Assembly (NCBI GenBank): GCA_963809925.1 | Contig: CAWELH010000007.1 | Coordinates: forward strand, 1 to 64,000 | Direction: 5' to 3' | Length of the DNA: 64,000 nucleotides | Origin: DASQZK01 sp963809925 | GTDB taxonomy: Bacteria; Bacteroidota; Bacteroidia; Bacteroidales; GCA-2748055 | In this document: positions 27,132 to 34,688 of the stretch, piece by piece | How positions within the stretch are numbered: position 1 is the stretch's first letter | Layout: the number at the start of each line of letters is the position of its first letter | Translations under genes and position numbers: made by a program | Notes under the pieces: model-generated | What the model saw: only the letters and a program-made list of their open reading frames with translations | Database searches by the model: none | What the model was told of the DNA's origin: nothing

Positions 27132-27452
27132 TCCCTGAATAGAAAACATCCTCCGAAATCCAAATCCTTTCCGCGCATTCAATATATCCGATATCTTCGC
27201 GATACCTTTCCTGTGCGTTTTTGCAATCAGGACTGGTCCACGAGTGCCTGATTTAATTTTCATCCCGAATACTCCGTTCAGCCGAAACTTATTATTTTTT
27301 CATAACATTGTGAAGACTTCTGACTCCCGTTTTCTTATTTTTGGAAGGCAGGGATACAACTATCACCTTAGATTGTGGAAAAATGGGATCATCATCCATT
27401 TAGGTTAAATTTACCGGCCTTGTGGGTGATTGAGCAAAATATCTCGAGGAAT

Positions 27453-28691
27453 ATGCGTAAAACAATAGGTAAAAAGGCACTGATTGCGATAAGTGCTATC
27501 GGCCCGGGTTTGTTCCTGATCGGCTACAATATTGGAACCGGGAGTGTAACCACCATGGCAAAGACAGGAGCAGAGTATGGCATGAGTCTATTTTGGGCGC
27601 TGGTCCTCTCCTGTGTTTTCACGTTCATTCTGATGGTCGCATATGGAAAGGTTACCCTGGTTACCGGCAAAACAGCGCTCTTTAATATTAAAACAGAATT
27701 TAAACAAGGTTGGATCCTTGCGCTTTACATCCTGATCACGTTGATCCTGGGAGAATTACTTTCCCTGATCGGTGTCATGGGTATTGTTGCTGATCTTGTA
27801 CAGGAAGGGATCCGGCTGCTAACCCACGGTTACATTTTAAAAACCGGTTGGATTATCCTGTTCTTTGTAGTATGTCTGTATATTTTATTGTGGTATGGAC
27901 AATATAAGTCATTTGAAAAGGTGCTGACCATCTTTGTTATTATGATGGGGCTGGCCTTTCTGGTGGTTTTTATAATGGTAAGACCGTCGTTTTCCTCCAT
28001 CCTTGCGGGTATGATTCCGGGCATTCCGCATACAAAAGGTGCCTTGGGACTGATCGCTGCCATTGCCGGCACCACCTGTTCAGCGGCAGTATTCATAATG
28101 AGGAGCACCGTCGTGGCCGAGAAGGGTTGGGGGTTATCGGATCTGGGAAAGGAGAAGAAGGATGCGTTTGTCTCTGCCTTTGTGATGCTTTTCCTTAGCG
28201 CTGTTATCATGGCAGTATCGGCCGGCACGCTCCATGTTATGGGACTAAAGCTCGACAACACCGTTGAGATGATCAGCCTCTTCGAGCCAATTGGCGGTAA
28301 ACTCGCTGCATTCATCCTGATCATCGGCATTGTCGGAGCTGGTTTATCCACGATATTCCCAATCGTCCTTATTGCACCCTGGCTAATTTCAGATTTTACA
28401 GGACGGCCCAGGAACATCCATTCGCCTTTATCACGTATCCTGATTATGTTAGCCCTCCTTTTTGCATTCGGTTCGGTATTTCTAGAGCAGCGACCCCCTG
28501 CCCTGATGGTCTTTTCACAGGCAGCCCAGGCATGCATCCTTCCGGCTGTTTCCATCCCTATTCTTATTCTGATTAACCGGACGTCGACCATGAACAGCTA
28601 TAAGGCAACCTTCCGTGAAAGTATCGGTATCCTTGCGGTTATCCTGTATTCGCTACTCACTTCCTATTTTGCTATCGCTGAATTACTTTAG
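27453..28691 (+). CDS. Nramp-superfamily transporter lacking canonical metal motifs
   Basis: About 412 residues from the ATG at 27453 with an AGGA-like sequence just upstream; a GTG at 27375 would add 26 polar residues. There are eleven or so hydrophobic segments. The start IGPGLFLIGYNIGTGSVTT aligns with Nramp helix 1, but the metal-binding DPGN is replaced by NIGT. In helix 6 the usual MPH motif is replaced by TTCSAAVFIMRST. Those residues bind Mn/Fe in classical Nramps, so this is a divergent branch with another substrate, perhaps Mg2+ as in Nramp-related Mg transporters, or a non-metal ion. It may be monocistronic. Confidence 0.83.
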   Translation: MRKTIGKKALIAISAIGPGLFLIGYNIGTGSVTTMAKTGAEYGMSLFWALVLSCVFTFILMVAYGKVTLVTGKTALFNIKTEFKQGWILALYILITLILGELLSLIGVMGIVADLVQEGIRLLTHGYILKTGWIILFFVVCLYILLWYGQYKSFEKVLTIFVIMMGLAFLVVFIMVRPSFSSILAGMIPGIPHTKGALGLIAAIAGTTCSAAVFIMRSTVVAEKGWGLSDLGKEKKDAFVSAFVMLFLSAVIMAVSAGTLHVMGLKLDNTVEMISLFEPIGGKLAAFILIIGIVGAGLSTIFPIVLIAPWLISDFTGRPRNIHSPLSRILIMLALLFAFGSVFLEQRPPALMVFSQAAQACILPAVSIPILILINRTSTMNSYKATFRESIGILAVILYSLLTSYFAIAELL

Positions 28692-29039
28692 GAATACTGC
28701 ATTGCTCATCGGGCGATCATCCTTTATAATCCTATCTGTCTCTTCATCCAACATTCCGGAAAACGGAATGGGTATCAGGTTTCAGGATGCCGTTGTTCAG
28801 GAGAACATATTAAACGGTAACATACTGTAACTGTAACGAATCAAAAACCTCCAGCAATATGGAAGTGAGAGAAAAGCCATGGCAATTCTTCAGTTTGGTA
28901 ATAAATGCTGAAGAGCATGAGTCGGATACGCTGAGATTTGTTCTTCCGGAGCATTAAGGGCGGTGGGTGGGGGGTGGGATCCCCTACATATATGTATATA
29001 AGAACGATATTGTAAGGGCACAATCTAAAACCAGTGTCG

Positions 29040-29216
29040 AAATAATCATGCGATAGAAAAAAATACGTCTGGTCCCTGAGCTTACCGAAGTCGGTCCCTG
29101 AGCTTGCCGAAGGGGTTCCAAATAATCATGCGATAGAGAAAAATACGTCCGGTCCCTGAGCTTGCCGAAGGGGGTCCCTGAACTTGCCGAAGTCGGTCCC
29201 TGAGCCTGCCGAAGGG
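29040..29216. repeat. Nested repeat array: five 22-bp palindromic units in an 80-bp repeat
   Basis: Five copies of a 22-bp unit, beginning GGTCCCTGAGCTTGCCGAAG and ending GG or TC, start at 29071, 29093, 29151, 29173 and 29195. A 31-bp sequence beginning AAATAATCATGCGATAG precedes the first and third copies (29040-29070, 29120-29150), giving an 80-bp higher-order period. The unit is partly palindromic and resembles a sequence I recall from intergenic DNA of other Bacteroidota. There are no spacers, so it is not CRISPR. Confidence 0.85.
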
Positions 29217-29252
29217 GGCGATACGCCTCCACTGAAGATACGGGAGCCTACC

Positions 29253-29342
29253 AACCATCCTGGCCATTCAAACCACCCTAACCACACGGTCCATCCTAAC
29301 CATACAGACCATCCGAACTATCCAGACCATCCTAACTATCCA
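29253..29342. repeat. Five degenerate 18-bp tandem units
   Basis: Five consecutive 18-mers such as GACCATCCGAACTATCCA and GACCATCCTAACTATCCA, more diverged toward the left end. It directly follows the 22-bp array and ends at 29342. No coding use is apparent. Confidence 0.8.
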
Positions 29343-29641
29343 GATTAAACGTAGCATACAAATTATCTGTAATACAAAACAAACATAATCGCTCTTGAAC
29401 ATCAAATGTCTTTCTTTCTTAAAACTACCAACCAATGCCCTGAAATCTTCTCCCCTTCTGGTACAATACAGGATGCAGTCTCTCCCACATCATTCTCCAA
29501 ACCTTCCCGGCACCTCCCCCTCTCAAATCCTAAACTAACAATCCTCTCGCCGAATTCCTGAAAATTCATTTGCTCTCCATTTCTTAAGGAAATGCAACCG
29601 ATTAACTTTGCAATTAGTTTAATACTTCCCGAAAAATGCGT

Positions 29642-29649
29642 TAAATTTG
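29642..29649 (+). promoter_or_regulatory. Candidate -7 box for ceramidase-like gene
   Basis: TAAATTTG matches the Bacteroidota -7 consensus TAnnTTTG exactly and lies 31 bp before the ATG at 29681. A TTTG that could serve as the -33 element (29607-29610) is too far away for the usual spacing, so the call is weak. Confidence 0.35.
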
Positions 29650-29680
29650 TTATTGAAAAGGAAACGAAATATTATTTGTT

Positions 29681-31258
29681 ATGAACCTTATCTTAAGAAC
29701 AGGTAAATTTTTCACGTTTTACCTGCTCCTCTCCACTGTTCTTTTGTCGGGATGTTCGAAGAATCAGGGGAAGAATGCGATGATGATCGGTTTTGGCAAA
29801 GCCAACCTTTCCCCCGCAGGGATATATGAGGATCCGGCAAGTGCCGATAATACACTTGTTGCCGGGGAGAAATATAAACGTGAGGAAAAATTTGCCATCT
29901 CCGACAGGGTGGCAGGAAGGTGGCGTCCGGGTTCAGGAATCACACGCAAAATTGTTGATTCGATTTTCGTCTCGGCCATGTACGGTGAGGACGAAAATGG
30001 CCCCTGGGCCATCGTGACACTGGATGCAACAGACCTGTTCTTCGAAGATATAGATCTCGTGGAATCCCCGCTTACTAGTAAACTCGGCATCCCAAAGGAA
30101 CGTATCGTCATCCTGCCTTCACATAGCCATGCAACACCACCACTCGAACCGGAAAAATTTCAGGAAGTGGTCCTCGATGCAGTAAGTCAGGCAAAAGCTA
30201 ACCGGTCAGAAGTGGAGGTCGCTGCCCTTAGTCTGAAGCTGGATGGAAAAAAATATGTAATGAACCGGAGAGTATTCGTTGAAGGCATCGGCTCAAGAAC
30301 AGTAATGTTTAACGACGGATGTGTGATCCATGATAACTATGCCGATGTAACGGAACATATCCATGACTGGGTGAAGAATCTTGGGGTTGATCCTGAGAAA
30401 TTCCTTGAAGCCGGTAAAGAATATGACACCAACGGAGATGTCGACAATAACCTTCAAGCCTTATTTATACGTGATAAAAAAACCGGGGAGATAAAAGGCA
30501 GCTTCCTGCGTTTTGCTGCTCATGCCGTTATAGTTTCAGCTAAAGTTGTAAACGGAGATGTGTCAGCCGACTGGCCAGGCTATATGAAACGAAAAATAGA
30601 AACCAGCCTTGGAGGTATTGCACTCTTTGGTCAGGGGCCATGCGGCGATCTCCGGCCACTTAATAAGGAATACTCCCATGCATTTGCACGGCAATATGGC
30701 GAAACCCTCGCCGGGCTCCTTATTGCAAAATTCAACAATCTGACCTGGGAATCACTTAGTGAATTGGGGTTCTATACCCAGCCCGTGGAATTGTCTCTCC
30801 TCGGGAACATCTTTTATTCTAAAGATGAACTGAAGACTGAAATGGATAAAGTGGAAGACCTGTACGACAAGGAAAAAGACCCGATGAAGAAAAGAGAGCT
30901 TCAAAATAAATTCTGGGGTCTGTACCGGATACCTACGGTAAATAAAATTGTCCGGCCGGAATGGAAGGATAAGAAGGAAGTGCCTGCCCATGTCTACGGA
31001 CTCCGCTTTAATGATCACGTGATCGTAGCCATACAGGGTGAGATATTTACGGAAATCGGGAAGGAAATGGTTGAACCCTACGATGAAAAAAAACCCATTC
31101 TTGTCAGCATTGCCAATGAATACATTTCGTACATCCCTACCGATAAACAGAGACTTACCGGTGGATATGAGCCCAGCGTTTCCATCGTACAGCCCGGAAG
31201 CCCTGCAAAACTTATTCAGGCGGTTCACCAACTTTTAGACAGAATCTATGAAAATTAG
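29681..31258 (+). CDS. Neutral/alkaline ceramidase-like lipoprotein
   Basis: A 525-residue lipoprotein (TVLLSGCS lipobox, Cys25). The N-terminal two thirds match the neutral/alkaline non-lysosomal ceramidase family: FGKANLSP, a VTLDATDLFF strand, the zinc-site motif PSHSHATPP, RFAAHAVIVSAKVVNGDVSA, and FGQGPCGDLRP near the active site. It is shorter than full ceramidases (about 650-700) and lacks much of the C-terminal Ig-like domain. In Bacteroidota such proteins are often part of sugar-degradation loci with unknown amide or ester substrates, so true ceramidase activity is not assured. The following bicupin gene overlaps its end by 11 bp. Confidence 0.83.
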   Translation: MNLILRTGKFFTFYLLLSTVLLSGCSKNQGKNAMMIGFGKANLSPAGIYEDPASADNTLVAGEKYKREEKFAISDRVAGRWRPGSGITRKIVDSIFVSAMYGEDENGPWAIVTLDATDLFFEDIDLVESPLTSKLGIPKERIVILPSHSHATPPLEPEKFQEVVLDAVSQAKANRSEVEVAALSLKLDGKKYVMNRRVFVEGIGSRTVMFNDGCVIHDNYADVTEHIHDWVKNLGVDPEKFLEAGKEYDTNGDVDNNLQALFIRDKKTGEIKGSFLRFAAHAVIVSAKVVNGDVSADWPGYMKRKIETSLGGIALFGQGPCGDLRPLNKEYSHAFARQYGETLAGLLIAKFNNLTWESLSELGFYTQPVELSLLGNIFYSKDELKTEMDKVEDLYDKEKDPMKKRELQNKFWGLYRIPTVNKIVRPEWKDKKEVPAHVYGLRFNDHVIVAIQGEIFTEIGKEMVEPYDEKKPILVSIANEYISYIPTDKQRLTGGYEPSVSIVQPGSPAKLIQAVHQLLDRIYEN

Positions 31259-32006
31259 CAAAGAATATTGTGGTATCCTTGACCCCGAATGCGTTGGCGG
31301 TGGTATCATCAAAAAATCCATCCTGGCATGCGAAATCGATGGCATCCAAACCACATACATCCAGCTTCCGGAAGAGAGCAGCCTGATTCTGCATCCTGAA
31401 CCGGGCACCATCAGCGTATTTCTGATGCTCATCGGAAAAGGAAATATCCGCCATAACAATTTGTCATTCGCGATTGATGAAGTCTCACTATTTGCACCGG
31501 TTACCGGAACAGACATTACTATTCTTTCAGGAAGAGGACTTCTGGGATTGCTGGAAATCAGAATCACGCTGACAGAGAGTGACATACGGGCAATTTTGGA
31601 AAAGAAAGACCTGTTCCCGTATTTCATGCCCTATTCAAAATGCCGGAAATACAGGGAATCCATAAAGAGCGAGAAGACAATCAGCCGAATGATCCTTCCG
31701 GAAAACATCGTTCCGAGGTTTTGTGTGGGTTCGGTGGAAACCACCGGCCCTGATAATGTAAGTACCCACTCCCACCCCATGCTTGAACAATTCTTTTTCG
31801 GATTGCCGGGAAACCAATGCACAGTTCATGCCGATGGCGAGGATTCACAGTTTGTAGGAAATTTTCTTCTTCACATCCCTTTGGGTTCGGAGCATGCTGT
31901 AAGTGTTGAAACAGGGAACCAACTCCACTATATATGGATGGACTTGTTCCGATCACTCGAAGACATGGAATATATGCAGACCACTCATATTATGGAAGAT
32001 CAATAA
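31248..32006 (+). CDS. Bicupin-type cytoplasmic protein
   Basis: A 252-residue protein with no signal peptide, so cytoplasmic. Two cupin-like halves are visible: a divergent first half (about 30-110, LILHPEPGTISVFLMLIGKG) without metal ligands and a second half (about 160-235) with THSHPMLEQFFF and HIPLGSEHAV, which can supply the histidine ligands of a metal site. It overlaps the ceramidase-like gene by 11 bp and is translationally coupled. It may be a sugar isomerase, dioxygenase or sensor; the family is not recognised more precisely. Its 3' end faces the end of the minus-strand locus 27 bp away. Confidence 0.75.
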   Translation: MKISKEYCGILDPECVGGGIIKKSILACEIDGIQTTYIQLPEESSLILHPEPGTISVFLMLIGKGNIRHNNLSFAIDEVSLFAPVTGTDITILSGRGLLGLLEIRITLTESDIRAILEKKDLFPYFMPYSKCRKYRESIKSEKTISRMILPENIVPRFCVGSVETTGPDNVSTHSHPMLEQFFFGLPGNQCTVHADGEDSQFVGNFLLHIPLGSEHAVSVETGNQLHYIWMDLFRSLEDMEYMQTTHIMEDQ

Positions 32007-32032
32007 ACATGTCTTTGTAACAGGCGCAACGA

Positions 32033-34603
32033 CTAATACCGTATCGTAATATTATTCACACCTGTGTTTTTTACAGAAAAGACAGCATATCTTGAATCTT
32101 CAACGCTTTTTAACTGAAATTCAATCACTTTCTTATTACAAACAATTTCTTTTACCATTTTATCATGCGGTAGTAATACCTCCACATCCGTATCAACAGA
32201 AGTCCCGGTAAACAGAAGATTTAGCACATCAGCACCGGCGTCAAAGCGGTAGGAGATATACCCTCCGGATGCCTCATATTTAATAGTCACATCCGCTTTT
32301 TGGACACCAGCTGCCTCCCATCTGGGGACCAGCAGTGCTTTGTTGTAAGCCCTCCCCTGGTCCTTAACCCCGGCAAGCCCTTCAACCAGGGAGTAAGTTA
32401 TGGCTGCTGCGGCCCAATTATCGGGTGCACCGTACGATACCTTCGAAGGGATGAAAAATACTGGCTTATCGCTAAGTGTCATGCCGAGCACCATCCACTT
32501 TACGTGTGTATCGGAGCCTCTGCATTCAATCGAATCGATTGTCTTTTCCGGAAACGGATTTTCAATACCTGTCACATAGACACCAATATCGGCCACAACT
32601 GAATTGCTACCTGTCCATGCAACCTCGAACAGATTTACCGACTTGTACTGTGGCCATTCGTACTTCCTGTGGGTTCTGGGGAAGTGATAATACCCCACCT
32701 GATCGTTGGTAAGGGGTTTTGTGTATGAGCTGCCATCACTGTAATGAAACACAACACTACCGGCATAATACTTCCCGTTGGGTTCAGGGGAATGGCTGAT
32801 GGTAAAGGCAGGATCATGAACGGCATGCAGTAGGTACAGTGAAGCAGACTTCCGATTAACGGGGACGCTGACGTCCGACAGGTACCCCGGGTCGCCGGAC
32901 AAACCTATACATGACTTGCCTTTATTTTGTCCCGAATCAATTACCATAAAAGGGATGCCACTGAATATCTGATCTCCCGTCGGGAAGGCGGAAAGATCAT
33001 CGGCTCCCTCATTTATCCAGCCGGGAAACTCCGGATTATTATTGCTACTAAGGCCGGCATTGCAAGCATCTGCAATCGTAATTGAAGTGAAATTTCTCTC
33101 CGGCACCTCAGGCATGGCCCCACGGTAGACACATTTAATGCTGTACCCTGAATTCACTGCCAGCTCATGGATCCTGCGAAGGATATCCACCGCGTAATCC
33201 TCATATCCGTTCTCAAAAGCACCATGCGACAGTTCTCCGGCTACGATCGGCGATACGCCCCCGTTCATATATTCCCATTTATCCATATGCCATCCCTTTT
33301 CATAAGGAGGGTAACACAGATACCACTCACCAGGCGACGATTTGGGCATTTCTTTCCTGATCTGCTGGTAAGTTTGGATGATCTTCACACATTTTTCATG
33401 CGAAATACCCTTATTCATAACATATGCATTGGAGAGGGTAACCTGTTCCGATTCATCGGTTCCTCCAAAATCATTCTTAAAAAGATTTTCTACCGGGATC
33501 CAATGATTATAATAGTTTCCCTTCCAGCACAAAGCATCTGTTCTCATTCTCAATGCATCGCCGGTTTGTTTGATTTTCCCGGCTTCATCTGCACGACCTG
33601 CATACCTGAGCATCTCGCTCAGATAATCGCAGCCCACAGCCAGCCCTATATTATCGGCGTATAAGATCCCGAACTGACTCTTGTCAGGGTATGTCATGAC
33701 TATTCTGTATTCCCCGAACCGGTATGCTTCATCGTCGGGCAGAAAATCCCAGATATCGATACTATGTCCACGCTTAAGAAGTTGGTATTCTTCCGACCAC
33801 CTCATTTTATCCGAAGTGCAATAGCTGATAATCTTTAATGCATTATCGAGGTGGCTTTTCATCCACTTATCATCCCCCGTTGCCTTCCATACGTAATACA
33901 AACCTTCAATAAAATGAAATTCACTCATATTTTCGATGGGTGCACGAATAAAAAATCCGTTGGAAGGAATTTTGCCTACCGGAAGGTTCAGGTATTCCTT
34001 ACCGTAGCGCTGGGTATAATGCTTGATGTTCCCTGTATTCTGATGATAAAAATCATACATCATTCCGTCATCGGCCTGACTGTCTGCATAGAAATCCATG
34101 CCTGACTCAAGATCGGCATAAAAGTATTTCATACCCTTTGTAGTATGAACATGATCCTGAAGCCAGCCTGCAAATGTGTTATAGACTTTACCATCGAAGC
34201 GGTTATAATCCGTACCTGAATGAACCATTGTCCAGTATGCGATATCCAGCAATTCACCAAACTCACCATTTTCGTCTTCAATTGTGGTTTTGCAATCGAC
34301 CCGGAAACTCTCTGTTTCCAGAAGCTTCCCTGAGCGGTCGAGATGAAATACCGTTTGGGTTCCGAGTGCTCCGCCAATCTGGAATTTTGTAGCTCCGGAC
34401 ACCATTGTCCGGAAATATTCATGGCCATTTCCATCCTGAACGAAGACTGTACCACGTTTTAAAGGCACAAGCTCAACCCATTCCAGCGGTTTATATTGTT
34501 CCTGCCGATGATTGATCAGTGTTTGCCCTTTGGCAGAGATTGCGAATGCCATCAGTATGATGATTACTGCCTGGCTCTTAAGAGTGAAGAATAAGGTTTT
34601 CAT
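32033..34603 (-). CDS. Secreted six-hairpin (alpha/alpha)6 glycosidase-like protein
   Basis: An 856-residue secreted protein (leader ending FAISAKGQ). An N-terminal beta domain (about 25-110) is followed by a long helical part with TPR-like hairpins (IENMSEFHFIEGLYYVWKAT, YADNIGLAVGCDYLSEMLRY, WEYMNGGVSPIVAGELSHGA), typical of the six-hairpin glycosidase superfamily. The C-terminal 300 residues are beta-rich (ADDLSAFPTGDQIFSGIPF and later strands), perhaps a carbohydrate-binding module. The CAZy family cannot be assigned by eye. It is the last gene of the minus-strand utilisation locus, 85 bp after the GH30-ankyrin gene. Confidence 0.75.
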   Translation of the reverse strand: MKTLFFTLKSQAVIIILMAFAISAKGQTLINHRQEQYKPLEWVELVPLKRGTVFVQDGNGHEYFRTMVSGATKFQIGGALGTQTVFHLDRSGKLLETESFRVDCKTTIEDENGEFGELLDIAYWTMVHSGTDYNRFDGKVYNTFAGWLQDHVHTTKGMKYFYADLESGMDFYADSQADDGMMYDFYHQNTGNIKHYTQRYGKEYLNLPVGKIPSNGFFIRAPIENMSEFHFIEGLYYVWKATGDDKWMKSHLDNALKIISYCTSDKMRWSEEYQLLKRGHSIDIWDFLPDDEAYRFGEYRIVMTYPDKSQFGILYADNIGLAVGCDYLSEMLRYAGRADEAGKIKQTGDALRMRTDALCWKGNYYNHWIPVENLFKNDFGGTDESEQVTLSNAYVMNKGISHEKCVKIIQTYQQIRKEMPKSSPGEWYLCYPPYEKGWHMDKWEYMNGGVSPIVAGELSHGAFENGYEDYAVDILRRIHELAVNSGYSIKCVYRGAMPEVPERNFTSITIADACNAGLSSNNNPEFPGWINEGADDLSAFPTGDQIFSGIPFMVIDSGQNKGKSCIGLSGDPGYLSDVSVPVNRKSASLYLLHAVHDPAFTISHSPEPNGKYYAGSVVFHYSDGSSYTKPLTNDQVGYYHFPRTHRKYEWPQYKSVNLFEVAWTGSNSVVADIGVYVTGIENPFPEKTIDSIECRGSDTHVKWMVLGMTLSDKPVFFIPSKVSYGAPDNWAAAAITYSLVEGLAGVKDQGRAYNKALLVPRWEAAGVQKADVTIKYEASGGYISYRFDAGADVLNLLFTGTSVDTDVEVLLPHDKMVKEIVCNKKVIEFQLKSVEDSRYAVFSVKNTGVNNITIRY

Positions 34604-34637
34604 GTTGACCGGTATTACATATTTAACTTCATGGTCA

Positions 34638-34658
34638 ATAAAGCATGGTTTGCTTTAT
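34638..34658. terminator. Hairpin between GH30-ankyrin and six-hairpin genes
   Basis: ATAAAGCA-TGGTT-TGCTTTAT is an 8-bp perfect stem with a 5-nt loop in the 85-bp intergenic gap. No long T-run follows on the minus strand, so attenuation or transcript stabilisation is as likely as termination. Confidence 0.35.
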
Positions 34659-34688
34659 ATTCCGGCGGGAGTATTGTTCTGAAGCGGA

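Larger units (their letters stand above)
28692..29680. other. Long repeat-rich intergenic region
   Basis: 989 bp without a convincing gene. The left part (28692-28960) is unremarkable, followed by a G-rich stretch near 28960-28979. Two tandem arrays lie at 29040-29216 and 29253-29342. The right part (29343-29680) is AT-rich and must hold the promoter of the ceramidase-like gene. Confidence 0.6.

Noticed and set aside
27830..28591. 253-codon minus-strand frame opposite the Nramp-like gene
   Set aside because: It is the antisense of transmembrane helices (rich in I, R, T, K) with no domain of its own.
29071..29216. CRISPR-like array of 22-bp repeats
   Set aside because: Units are directly adjacent or 36 bp apart by duplication; there are no unique spacers and no cas genes.
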